Part shown: positions 8,302 to 16,443 of the stretch, in pieces
Position numbering within the stretch: the first letter of the stretch is position 1
Layout: each line of letters opens with the position of its first letter
Assembly (NCBI GenBank): GCA_030065175.1
Contig: JASJDH010000011.1
Location: forward strand, 1 to 36,362
Reading direction: 5' to 3'
Source of the DNA: Leptolyngbyaceae cyanobacterium MO_188.B28
Lineage (GTDB): Bacteria > Cyanobacteriota > Cyanobacteriia > Phormidesmidales > Phormidesmidaceae
DNA: 36,362 bases
Position numbers and translations under genes: made by a program
Notes under the pieces: generated by a model
Seen by the model: only the letters and a program-made list of their open reading frames with translations
Told to the model about the DNA's origin: nothing
Databases searched by the model: none

Positions 8302-9245
8302 GGCTTACACTCCTTAATGACTATCGTTAACTTGGCGAACCAGCCCCAAAAAACAACTGAAGAGATCCCTCATTTAGGCCATAGAAGAACTTCTATTCTT
8401 TCAGCAGGGCTAAGGCTGAAGGCAAGAAATTCTAAGAAGATTGGGAGTTTTTCATGAAATCTATTGTCAGCGCCACAGTTTATAGCTCAACACAGACCTC
8501 TTATGAAAATGCTCTAATCTAGTCCTATTAAGGAAAGATTTGAGTCAACAGTATACATGAAATCTTGGAAAAGAATACCCTATTGGGTATGAGTTTGATA
8601 GAGAGCTTCAATCAAACTGCAAAGACTATTCGTGATTAGTTGTATTTCTATGTTGAACCCATAATGCGTACGTCAGGATCCGCTGTGGTTTTTCAAAAAA
8701 AAGGCGCCCAAGATATCAGGTTTGAGTCTCTCTAAGGAGATGAGCTAAGTCTTGTAAGCCTTTGCCGTGGTCGGATAGACCCGATGGTCAGATGAGTCAA
8801 TAAGGCGCTATTTAGGGGGGGGGGTTCCTAAGGCATCTCTGGATATAGCGCTTAATCCAGCCGCACTTGATTCAAGCGAGCGATGATTAGAACAAATTTA
8901 AGATTTTGAATTTAATGTCGGTGATGGGAAAAATCGTTTTACTCGTTGGGACGGATTGAGTTGATTGCATCAAAACAAAATTGGCTTCCTATGTTGGGAT
9001 AGCCGCTTATATATCCCTGTTGGGGACAATTGGGCCATTATTACTAAAAAACTTTCAGTGGTGGAAACGCTAATGTGATTTCCTAAAAGGGGCTTAGAGT
9101 TTGAGAGGTGTGCAATTTAGGCTGTGCACTTGCGGGGTGTTCCGTGAAAAAACGCACGGATGACAAAACTTCCCTGGGGACTCCTCTGTTTGTCAGGATC
9201 ACGGGAAAACCCTTGCCTCAAACTCGAATGATTGCGTAATTTGGG
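8302..9245. other. 944-bp gene-free region between pipY and sepF
   Basis: I found no open frame longer than about 22 codons that looks real and no recognisable RNA family. Visible structure: hairpins AGTTTGAT/ATCAAACT (8592-8618) and ATACCC/GGGTAT near 8573-8588; eight A residues near 8700; ten G residues at 8815-8824; and two consecutive hairpins just downstream of pipY, CACGGA/TCCGTG (9141-9160) and TTTGTCA/TGACAAA (9161-9195). It must contain the sepF promoter. It could also hold a small RNA or a decayed gene. Confidence 0.6.
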
Positions 9246-9950
9246 TTATACCTGCTGTGGTAAGGCGTTAGGCCGTGCGCCAAAGATGGTGGAGCCTAAA
9301 CGGATCAGGGTGGCGCCGGCTGCGATCGCAATCGGATAATCCGCAGACATCCCCATGGATAGCTGTTGCATTTGGATATGGGAAAATCCACGCTGATTGA
9401 TGGCGCTGGCTAATTCCCTCGCTTGCTGGAAAATCATTTGTAGCTCAGCCGTCTCGCGTCCATAGGGGGGAATGGTCATCAACCCGACAATCTTGAGGGC
9501 TGTGCATTGATCCAGCTGGGGCAGCGCCTGCCACAGGTCATCAATGTCAAACCCATACTTGGGCGGATCCGGCACAATCTTAACCTGTAAACAGCAGTGA
9601 GGCGGATGGGGTAATTCAGCGGCTAAGTGATTGAGCCGTTTGGCTAATTTGAGGCTATCAACGGAGTGAATCCAGTCAAAGTGGGTTAGCGCCTGCTGAA
9701 CTTTATTCGTCTGTAGGTGGCCAATGAAGTGCCAGGTAATGTCGGTTAAATCAGCCAGTTCAGCTTGCTTCGCGATCGCTTCCTGAATTCGACTTTCGCC
9801 AAAATCCCGCACGCCAGCCATATAAGCAGCTCGCACCGCCTCAGCTGAAACTTGTTTTGTAACAGCAATTAACCGGACAGTCGGTGGGAGCGTTTTCCTG
9901 ATCTGAAGGATTCGGGCGGAGATAGGGGCTCCAGAGAACGAGGCTGTCAT
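9246..9950 (-). CDS. pipY: PipY, YggS-family pyridoxal-phosphate-binding protein
   Basis: A 234-residue single-domain PLP-binding protein of the YggS/PROSC family, involved in vitamin B6 and amino/keto-acid homeostasis. The PLP lysine should be Lys32 in LIAVTKQVSAEAVR. Other marks are FGESRIQEA, WHFIGHLQTNKV (about 73-84), LSMGMSADYPIAIAAGAT near 200 and a final RLGSTIFGAR. Its ATG overlaps the pipX stop by 4 bp (ATGA), which implies translational coupling. Pairing with pipX is characteristic of cyanobacteria and identifies it as PipY rather than a stand-alone YggS. Two hairpins follow its stop. Confidence 0.96.
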   Translation of the reverse strand: MTASFSGAPISARILQIRKTLPPTVRLIAVTKQVSAEAVRAAYMAGVRDFGESRIQEAIAKQAELADLTDITWHFIGHLQTNKVQQALTHFDWIHSVDSLKLAKRLNHLAAELPHPPHCCLQVKIVPDPPKYGFDIDDLWQALPQLDQCTALKIVGLMTIPPYGRETAELQMIFQQARELASAINQRGFSHIQMQQLSMGMSADYPIAIAAGATLIRLGSTIFGARPNALPQQV

Positions 9951-10219
9951 TGAAAGGTTTTTTTGTAAGTCTTCTGTAGGCGATCATACTCAGCCTGGTG
10001 TCCCGCTCGACGGAGAATTCGGAGTCGGTTTTCTAATAAGACGCGGGCTTCGCTCCGGCCCACAGGTTCGAAGAGCAACCCCTCTGCGACGCCGCTTTTG
10101 ACCAAGAAAAACAAGCGTTGAGCATAGAGAGTCGCAAATAATTCCTGCTTCTCTTCTACTAAGCAAACCCTGAAGAGCAGGCCGAATGTTGGATGATTCA
10201 AGTAAGTTTCAGGGTTCAT
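9947..10219 (-). CDS. pipX: PipX, NtcA co-activator and PII-interacting protein
   Basis: A 90-residue protein matching PipX over its whole length: ETYLNHPTFGLLFRVCLVEE at the start, LYAQRLFFLV (about 31-40), the Gly/Glu-rich FEPVGRSEARVLLENRLRILR and a C-terminal helix ending YKKTFQ. In cyanobacteria the N-terminal Tudor-like domain binds either PII (GlnB) or the nitrogen regulator NtcA, depending on 2-oxoglutarate and ATP/ADP. It is the first gene of this minus-strand series and overlaps pipY by 4 bp. I looked for a GTA-N8-TAC NtcA box upstream (10220-10492) and did not see a convincing one. Confidence 0.97.
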   Translation of the reverse strand: MNPETYLNHPTFGLLFRVCLVEEKQELFATLYAQRLFFLVKSGVAEGLLFEPVGRSEARVLLENRLRILRRAGHQAEYDRLQKTYKKTFQ

Positions 10220-10492
10220 TTAAACGTTAGATTGAAGCATCATAAGTCGAGGACTCACTAGGGCGCTTTAAAGGGGCTGATAAGGCAAAATAACTCAATA
10301 ATTTATTTGACTCCTATGTGGATTCCCTCAGATACGGTCATCTAATAAGAAAGCATAGAATACTATCGGCCCTAAATTAAGCGCAATTCGCCGACTCACG
10401 TGGGCATAACGACTTCCGAACTCCAGAACCTTCAAATATTACCCAATAATCAGCCCTAAGCTGCATACGACTAACCTAGGGGCGGGTCAAAA

Positions 10493-11989
10493 TTACGCGC
10501 CATATGATAGACCAAGCGCCAGGAGTTGCGCCTTAGCCTTTTGCAAAGATTCACGCCATTCTCGTTCAGGGTTACTGTCTGCCACGATCCCAGCCCCAAC
10601 TTGCCCCCAGACATTATTGAACGTCTCTGCGGGCGAGGGCGGAGAGAGGTGAGGCGCAAACAGTAAGGTGCGAATGAGGATGTTTAAATCCAGGTTTCCC
10701 CGCCAATCTAGATATCCGCAGGAACCATAAAATAAATTGCGGCGAAGAGGTTCTAACTCCTCAATAATTTCCATACATCGAACTTTTGGGCAACCGGTGA
10801 TAGTTCCCCCGGGGAACATGGCGCGGATCAAATCGATTGAGTTCCGTTCAGGGGAGAGGGATCCGATTACGTTGCTGACCAGGTGCATAACATGGCTGTA
10901 GCGTTCGATTGTGAGCAATTCGCTTACCTGTACGGACCCCCACTGGCAGACCCGGCCTAAATCGTTTCTCTCCAGGTCTAGCAGCATAATATGTTCGGCA
11001 TTCTCCTTAGCGTCGGCGACTAATTCCTCAGCCAGTTTCTGATCTTGCTCAGGGGTAGAGCCGCGGGCCCGAGTGCCAGCGATGGGACGCGTTTGAGCGG
11101 CTTGTCCCTGAAGATGGACCAACCGCTCTGGCGAACCGCTAATCATGTCGCCCCAAGGGGTTCGCCAGTAGCTGGCGAAAGGGGAAGGGTTGATCGATTG
11201 TAATTGCCGATAAATTGTCCAACTCGGCGCCGTCGTTTGAGTTTCAAAGCGTAGAGACAAGTTGGCTTGAAAGATATCACCCGCTTGGATATACCGCTTT
11301 GCCTTGATTACCATGGCTTCGTAATCCGCCTGGGTGAAACTGAACTGGGGCAGTGTGCCAGAGGCAGCCGTATTAGTAGGCGAGGGCGGTCCAGAGGGAG
11401 AGGCGATCGCGGGATGTTCCAAACGCCTCTGCATATCATCGAGTTGGCCCAAATGGGTGGCCGCCAGCCAAAGGCGTTGTTGGGCGTGGTCTAGTACGGC
11501 GAACTGTTCAGGTTCGTACCAGTAGGCGACTGGAAATGGCAGGGGATCTGGGTTCAGAGAAGGTAATCGTTCAATCTCCCAAGCCAAGTCGTATCCCAAC
11601 CAGCCTAGCCATCCGCCGGAAAATGGCAGAGAGGCCTCGGGCGATTCCGCTCCGATCCAAGCACATCCGTTGTTGGCGGCGGCGGTTTGCCGAGATAACT
11701 TGGCTAACGTCGGCAGAATGTCGCCGACGGCGGGAGTCCACAGCCTCACTGCCCCTTGGATGCGGCGAGGGGGGCCAGCGCATATCGAGTATCGAGCGAT
11801 GGACGAGGTTGAGGTTGAATTGGCTGGAGCAGCGTGGGGCAAAGGGTACGGACTTTCCAGCAGCGTTGCAATGTTATCGAAGGGGCTTGGGGTGATCGAA
11901 GGGGAGGGGAATAGAGCGCTGAAGAGGGTGGAGCCGCTGTGGTGGTTGAGGGGGAGCGATCGCCAGCGCCAGGGCTGTAAGTGACTCAA
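10493..11989 (-). CDS. chorismate-binding enzyme, anthranilate / aminodeoxychorismate synthase component I
   Basis: A 498-residue chorismate-utilising enzyme starting at TTG 11989. That codon overlaps the TGA of the upstream ecfT and has GGGGAGG about 7 nt before it. The open frame extends further upstream to 12058, but that part lies inside ecfT. The catalytic region has RPIAGTRARG (about 301-310), AEHIMLLDLERNDLGRV, and FPGGTITGCPK (392-402). DLERNDLGRVC followed by GSV resembles PabB. The PIAGT motif has Ala where E. coli PabB has its catalytic Lys, and an LLES motif at about 43-46 resembles the TrpE tryptophan site. The product could therefore be anthranilate or aminodeoxychorismate. It is the last gene of a der-ecfT-synthase unit. 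Confidence 0.9.
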   Translation of the reverse strand: MSHLQPWRWRSLPLNHHSGSTLFSALFPSPSITPSPFDNIATLLESPYPLPHAAPANSTSTSSIARYSICAGPPRRIQGAVRLWTPAVGDILPTLAKLSRQTAAANNGCAWIGAESPEASLPFSGGWLGWLGYDLAWEIERLPSLNPDPLPFPVAYWYEPEQFAVLDHAQQRLWLAATHLGQLDDMQRRLEHPAIASPSGPPSPTNTAASGTLPQFSFTQADYEAMVIKAKRYIQAGDIFQANLSLRFETQTTAPSWTIYRQLQSINPSPFASYWRTPWGDMISGSPERLVHLQGQAAQTRPIAGTRARGSTPEQDQKLAEELVADAKENAEHIMLLDLERNDLGRVCQWGSVQVSELLTIERYSHVMHLVSNVIGSLSPERNSIDLIRAMFPGGTITGCPKVRCMEIIEELEPLRRNLFYGSCGYLDWRGNLDLNILIRTLLFAPHLSPPSPAETFNNVWGQVGAGIVADSNPEREWRESLQKAKAQLLALGLSYGA

Positions 11990-12957
11990 ATATCGCCTCC
12001 CCAAGCAATGCGCATTCCCCAGAATAGAACCAGGACGCCGCAGGCCAACCAGTCCCATCGCCGCAATCTGAGCGGCCGCCAGACGACGCGATGCTCATCG
12101 GGGCTAGTGAAGCCTCGCACCTGCATCGCCGCTGCAGTTTGCTCGGCTCTCAATAATAGATTTTCCAGCAATCTTTCCGCCACCATCACCCAAATTTGCG
12201 CCGCTCGCCGAAAGCCTAACTTTCGCCAATTAATCGCCCGAGTCCGGACAGAGCGAACTAAATTTTGCACCTCTTCCAGCACCAGGGGAATAAACCGCAA
12301 GGCTAAGGTAACCGTCAGCGCGATTTCAGTCACCGGCCATTTGAACCACCGCAAGGGTTGCAGTAACTCCTCCAAGGCAGCGGTGATTTCTTCAGACGCG
12401 GTGGTGAGCAGAAACAAATTGGTGCCGTAAATCAGGGTAAAGATCAGAGTGCTGACGCGGATTCCTAATTCCAAAGACCGTTGACTAATGGTGATAGGCT
12501 CCTGTTTGAACAGAATATAGCGATAAGGCGTTGGTTGAGCCAACGCCGGCGGGGGTTCAGCGGCGGCCTCGGGTTGGTCGTCGGCGTCAACATCGGTGGC
12601 TGTATCCGTGGCTGTATCCGTGGCTGCAAAAGTTGATTCTAAAGCGAGTGTTGGCAGGCGAGGCTGAGTCTGAATGGCCAATCCGTCAGGGGTGACCACT
12701 GTAAGGGCCAAAATAAAACCACTCAGCAGTAATAGCCAACCCATCTGTCGCCGCCATACCCGCAGCGGAATCATTGCCGATAGGGTTAAGACAATAAGTA
12801 AGCCCACCATGGCGGTTCGCCAAAGGGGGCTGGCTAGAATGGGCGCCGCTAGAAAACTGGTTAACCAGGCCAACTTAACCCTCGGGTCGAGTCGATGTAG
12901 CCAGGTAACCGGCTCTTCCAGGTAAAGTCCGAGGGGGAGCGATCGCAATAAGTCCAT
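11986..12957 (-). CDS. ECF transporter T component (EcfT/CbiQ family)
   Basis: A 323-residue membrane protein of the EcfT/CbiQ family, the scaffold joining an S component to the ATPases in vitamin and metal ECF importers. Hydrophobic spans lie at about 28-62, 72-90, 163-186 and 302-318. The conserved cytoplasmic coupling region is at about 189-283, with TALEELLQPL-like sequence and AMQVRGF near its end. An acidic Thr/Ala/Asp/Pro-rich insertion at about 108-145 contains a TATD repeat encoded by a 12-bp tandem repeat. It follows der by 12 bp and ends overlapping the next start, so it is co-transcribed. A BioY gene and an ECF-type ATPase occur elsewhere in this window; biotin is the likely but unproven substrate. 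Confidence 0.9.
   Translation of the reverse strand: MDLLRSLPLGLYLEEPVTWLHRLDPRVKLAWLTSFLAAPILASPLWRTAMVGLLIVLTLSAMIPLRVWRRQMGWLLLLSGFILALTVVTPDGLAIQTQPRLPTLALESTFAATDTATDTATDVDADDQPEAAAEPPPALAQPTPYRYILFKQEPITISQRSLELGIRVSTLIFTLIYGTNLFLLTTASEEITAALEELLQPLRWFKWPVTEIALTVTLALRFIPLVLEEVQNLVRSVRTRAINWRKLGFRRAAQIWVMVAERLLENLLLRAEQTAAAMQVRGFTSPDEHRVVWRPLRLRRWDWLACGVLVLFWGMRIAWGGDI
12596..12626 (+). repeat. 12-bp tandem repeat inside ecfT
   Basis: GTGGCTGTATCC is present twice exactly, with a third partial copy. Read on the minus strand it encodes the repeating Thr-Ala-Thr-Asp of the acidic cytoplasmic or loop insertion in EcfT. Length variation of this insertion between strains would be expected. 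Confidence 0.85.
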
Positions 12958-12969
12958 GCCCTCTCTCCC

Positions 12970-14331
12970 CTAAACCTTGGTTGCCCGATTAGCGCGTTGT
13001 CTTTCCATATCTCGCACTTTCTTTCCGCGCCAGAAAAGGCGGATGGGGGTGCCTTCAAAGCCCAAGTTTTGCCGGAATTGACGGGCGATGTAACGGCGGT
13101 AGTTGTCGGTAAACAAGGTTGGACTATTGACAAACAGGGCGAATGAAGGGGGCTGGGCGCTGACCTGGGAGCCATAGTAAATCTTGCCCTGTCTCCCCTG
13201 GCGGGTCGTGGGGGGAGTATGCCAACTGACCGCTTCTTCAATCACTTCGTTAACCACGGAAGTGTTGACCCGGCGGCGGTGTTGGGCGGCGGCGACATCG
13301 ACCAGATCTAAAATTTTAGGCACCCGCTGTCCAGTTAGGGCGCTGGTAAAGATCGTTTCCGCCCAGTCAATAAAGTGCAGTCTAGATTTGATGATGCGAT
13401 CGTATTCATAAATGCTGTGGGAGTCTTTTTCGATTGCATCCCATTTGTTGACCACAATGATGCAGGCTCGTCCTTCATCTTCGATGCGGCCCGCTAACTT
13501 TTGATCTTGTTCAGTCACGCCATCCACCGCATCGATCACCAGGAGGGTGACATCGGATCGGCGAATCGCCTTGAAGGCTCGATTGATACCGAAAAATTCT
13601 GGACCGTAATCCACTTGTTTCTTCTTGCGGATGCCTGCCGTATCGATCAGACGGTAGCACTGATCTCCCCGACTCACCCGCATGTCGATGGCGTCGCGGG
13701 TGGTGCCTGAAATGGGGCTGACAATAGACCGCGATTCGCCCACAAAAGCATTGAGTAAGCTGGATTTACCGACATTGGGTCGGCCGACAATGGCGACCCG
13801 GATTTCTTCGGGTTCTGCTTCGACATCCACGGTTGGCAGATGCTCAATCAGTTGATCCAATAAATCTCCGGTGCCGTTTCCATGAATGCCTGACACCGGA
13901 TAGGGTTCTCCCAATCCTAATTCCCAGAACTGTGCAGCCTGGATTAGTCCCTGATCTGGGGACTCACACTTATTGACCGCGAGCAGCACAGGAACCTGCT
14001 GCTGTCGTAACCAACTGGCAATTTCAGCATCCCCATCTGTGGGGCCGACCTGTCCGTCCACCACCAGAATTGCGGCCTGAGCTTCCGCTAAAGCCGCCGT
14101 CGCCTGCTCTCGAATGAGGGGCAAAAACTCCGTATCGTCGTCAAAGATCAAGCCCCCAGTATCGACCACTAGAAAATCTCGATCCTGCCAAAAGGCGGGT
14201 TGATAGGTGCGATCGCGAGTCACACCCGGCTGATCATGCACAATGGCGTCCCTGGCCCCCGCCAGCCGATTTACTAAGGTAGACTTGCCCACATTAGGGC
14301 GGCCAATAATTGCGACAACAGGCAGAGGCAT
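12970..14331 (-). CDS. der: ribosome biogenesis GTPase Der (EngA)
   Basis: A 453-residue GTPase with two tandem G domains, needed for 50S subunit maturation. The two P-loops are GRPNVGKST (10-18) and GRPNVGKSS (183-191). Each domain has its DxxG (DTGG near 57; DTAG near 226) and NKxD (NKCE near 120; NKWD near 297). The C-terminal KH-like domain spans about 360-445 and includes the family's [15 protein letters not shown]. Length is typical. It is 56 bp after the DnaJ-domain gene and 12 bp before ecfT, so it probably heads or joins the der-ecfT-synthase operon. Confidence 0.98.
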   Translation of the reverse strand: MPLPVVAIIGRPNVGKSTLVNRLAGARDAIVHDQPGVTRDRTYQPAFWQDRDFLVVDTGGLIFDDDTEFLPLIREQATAALAEAQAAILVVDGQVGPTDGDAEIASWLRQQQVPVLLAVNKCESPDQGLIQAAQFWELGLGEPYPVSGIHGNGTGDLLDQLIEHLPTVDVEAEPEEIRVAIVGRPNVGKSSLLNAFVGESRSIVSPISGTTRDAIDMRVSRGDQCYRLIDTAGIRKKKQVDYGPEFFGINRAFKAIRRSDVTLLVIDAVDGVTEQDQKLAGRIEDEGRACIIVVNKWDAIEKDSHSIYEYDRIIKSRLHFIDWAETIFTSALTGQRVPKILDLVDVAAAQHRRRVNTSVVNEVIEEAVSWHTPPTTRQGRQGKIYYGSQVSAQPPSFALFVNSPTLFTDNYRRYIARQFRQNLGFEGTPIRLFWRGKKVRDMERQRANRATKV

Positions 14332-14387
14332 GGAATTTTGCGGTGCTTAATGCATTAATAACTAAACCATTGTAGCGAGGGAATTTG

Positions 14388-15104
14388 TTAAGAAATAACT
14401 TTCATACCTTCTTTGGCTTCCCGCCTGAGTTGACGAGCAATTCTGAACAATTCTTGGCCAGTATGGAGATAGCCGTCATCGTAGCTGAGGGTAAATCGCT
14501 CTATTTCTTCAATGCCGTCTTCTAATTGATTCAAGCAGTAATAGAGGTTGGCGGCCACTCCGGCGAGGTGAGACGGATTAGGCATAGATTGAAAGGTGCG
14601 GCGGGCTTTGTCTAGCCATTCTTTGCACGCTTCTAGATAACTGTGAAAATCCTCCATGAGTTCATCATCGAATGGGTCTGCCGATAATGCTTTGATTTGG
14701 CTATTGAGGGGGGAGATGACCTTGGCTAAGAGTCGATCAACTGGATTGTAAATTTGCTTTAGCCATCTTTGCTGCTGGTCATCTGCTTGCTTTTCGGCCT
14801 GGCGTTGACGTCTGTAGTGATTTTGTAAATCGACAGTCCGTTGATGGCGACTGCGGGTGTCTTTCTCTTGTACTAGGCCAGCAGCTTGGGCTTGAGCCTG
14901 ATACTGCAATTCCTGATCGTAGTTGGAACGGCTATGGGGATCGCCGAGTACTTCATAAGCCGCATTAATTTGCGTGATTTTTTCGTGGCCAGCGGTTGAA
15001 TGCTGACTGTCAGGGTGAAACTGCTTGGCTAACTGGCGATAGGCCTGTTTAATTTCGGCCTGAGTCGCCGATTCAGCCACTTGTAGGGTGCGATAGTAGT
15101 TCAC
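14388..15104 (-). CDS. DnaJ-domain protein
   Basis: A 238-residue protein with an N-terminal J domain at about 2-66, including the HPD tripeptide at 30-32 (QLAKQFHPDSQ) and helix IV (ITQINAAYEVLGDPHSRSNY). It lacks the Gly/Phe region and cysteine-rich zinc domain of full DnaJ. A Gln/Arg/Lys-rich stretch follows (about 70-115), then a helical domain (about 120-235) that I cannot name. J domains stimulate DnaK ATPase, so this is probably a specialised co-chaperone; the client is unknown. It sits between DUF58 and der on one strand. Confidence 0.9.
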   Translation of the reverse strand: MNYYRTLQVAESATQAEIKQAYRQLAKQFHPDSQHSTAGHEKITQINAAYEVLGDPHSRSNYDQELQYQAQAQAAGLVQEKDTRSRHQRTVDLQNHYRRQRQAEKQADDQQQRWLKQIYNPVDRLLAKVISPLNSQIKALSADPFDDELMEDFHSYLEACKEWLDKARRTFQSMPNPSHLAGVAANLYYCLNQLEDGIEEIERFTLSYDDGYLHTGQELFRIARQLRREAKEGMKVIS

Positions 15105-15236
15105 GTTTCACAATTTGCATCTGCCTTAGGTGCATTTTACTGTCCCCGGCGAATCTCTGCTGCGGCTCTCGACGCTTCTTTCGATGGAGATCAAAAAATC
15201 ACATCTGCTGAATTTAAGCCTGGGACCTGATTATAT

Positions 15237-16412
15237 TCAACTGTTTACAGGGCTCTGCAATTGTGTTTGGAGGGGACTTGCTGAGGACACCAAAAGTCGG
15301 GGATAAGGACTGGTTGTTGAGACGGCTGGACCGGTCTGGATAGCGGAAGAAGAGCCAAAGTTAGGCAGCCACTGCACCCATCGGCTGCCTGGGGGGAGGA
15401 GTTGGGCGGCTGGAGATGCTTGACTTAGCCAGATTAAGGCGTCTTGGGGAACGGGGCGATGCGCCTCAACTTCGTCAGACTCAACTGCAGCGAGGGCGGC
15501 TAAGATTCGATGTTTTTCTCGCATCAGTCCTGTTTTAGCGGTCCAAACTTGGGTTAGTAGGCCTTGCTTAACCGCATAGCAATAAAGGGACGCCGTTGCG
15601 ATCACCGCTTGTTCAAATGCTTCTGGTTGCCAACGGCTGGCGCTGTCTAGGCAAAGGATGACGCCTTGGCCGCTAGTGAATTTTTCCAGTTCCCTAACCC
15701 GCAATTCCCCATGTCGAGCGCTGGTTCGCCAGTGGATAAGACGAGTGGGATCCCCCCAGCGATAAGGTCGCAATCCTCGGGTAAGCCCTTCCGAGGCATT
15801 TTCTGCGCGTCGATCTCGACGCCACTGCAATCCTTCTTCCTGGCCCAATTCATCAATTAAGGGACATTGATTGAGCGGCAGAATAGTGGGATACACCACG
15901 GCGACGGCTTTAGCGGTTTGGCGGCGGCAGCTCCAGAATAACCCGAGGGGAGCCGCGGTGCGGAGTTGAACCATCCGCCAATGGTGGACGCCGCGTTGTT
16001 GAGTGGGTAACTGGTAGCTCCAACGGTAGTGGCTCCGAGGGCCGATCGCCGCGATGGGAATTTGTTGGGTTTCTCCTAATTTTCTGGGGAGGAGATCTTG
16101 AACTTGCAGCAGTCCTTTAGCGCGGCTAGTGGAATTTTCGATGCTTAACTCTATGTGCAGGGAGTCTCCCACACTAACCGGGCGAATTGGCTGGCGGTTG
16201 ACCAAAGCGCCCTTCAGCATTTGGGGGGAAAGCACCGCTGCGACCGCTAGCAAAGCCGCCATCACCCCGCTCATGACGTACAGCCAACCCGCTAAGGTAT
16301 TGGTGGCGGCGCCAAAGAAAAACAGAGTTAAGCCAAGTACAACCCACCCTGAGTAAGAGGGCGCCGTCCAATGAGTTTCCAGCCAGGTAACCAATCGCTG
16401 AGGTGTCGGCAT
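15237..16412 (-). CDS. DUF58 domain protein
   Basis: A 391-residue protein with two adjacent membrane segments (about 22-38 and 42-62), then an extracytoplasmic-like beta region (about 70-170). The DUF58 core is GLRPYRWGDPTRLIHWRTSA (213-232), followed by GELRVRELEKF and a von-Willebrand-A-like fold (VILCLDSASRW). DUF58 proteins often sit beside MoxR ATPases and transglutaminase-like proteins; none is next to this one. The gene follows typA by 31 bp on the same strand, so co-transcription is likely. Role unknown. Confidence 0.88.
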   Translation of the reverse strand: MPTPQRLVTWLETHWTAPSYSGWVVLGLTLFFFGAATNTLAGWLYVMSGVMAALLAVAAVLSPQMLKGALVNRQPIRPVSVGDSLHIELSIENSTSRAKGLLQVQDLLPRKLGETQQIPIAAIGPRSHYRWSYQLPTQQRGVHHWRMVQLRTAAPLGLFWSCRRQTAKAVAVVYPTILPLNQCPLIDELGQEEGLQWRRDRRAENASEGLTRGLRPYRWGDPTRLIHWRTSARHGELRVRELEKFTSGQGVILCLDSASRWQPEAFEQAVIATASLYCYAVKQGLLTQVWTAKTGLMREKHRILAALAAVESDEVEAHRPVPQDALIWLSQASPAAQLLPPGSRWVQWLPNFGSSSAIQTGPAVSTTSPYPRLLVSSASPLQTQLQSPVNS

Positions 16413-16443
16413 TGCTATTTTTTGGGACGCTGCTGTTTCGACG

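Noticed and set aside
10220-10492. NtcA box upstream of pipX
   Set aside because: I searched for GTA-N8-TAC at a suitable distance from a -10 box and found none that fits.
11536-11895. 119-codon plus-strand frame
   Set aside because: Antisense to the 5' part of the chorismate-binding enzyme gene; composition is Arg/Ser-rich and there is no start signal.
11990-12058. Longer form of the chorismate enzyme starting at 12058
   Set aside because: The extra 23 residues are read inside ecfT. TTG 11989 has a strong ribosome site and overlaps the ecfT stop in the usual coupled manner.
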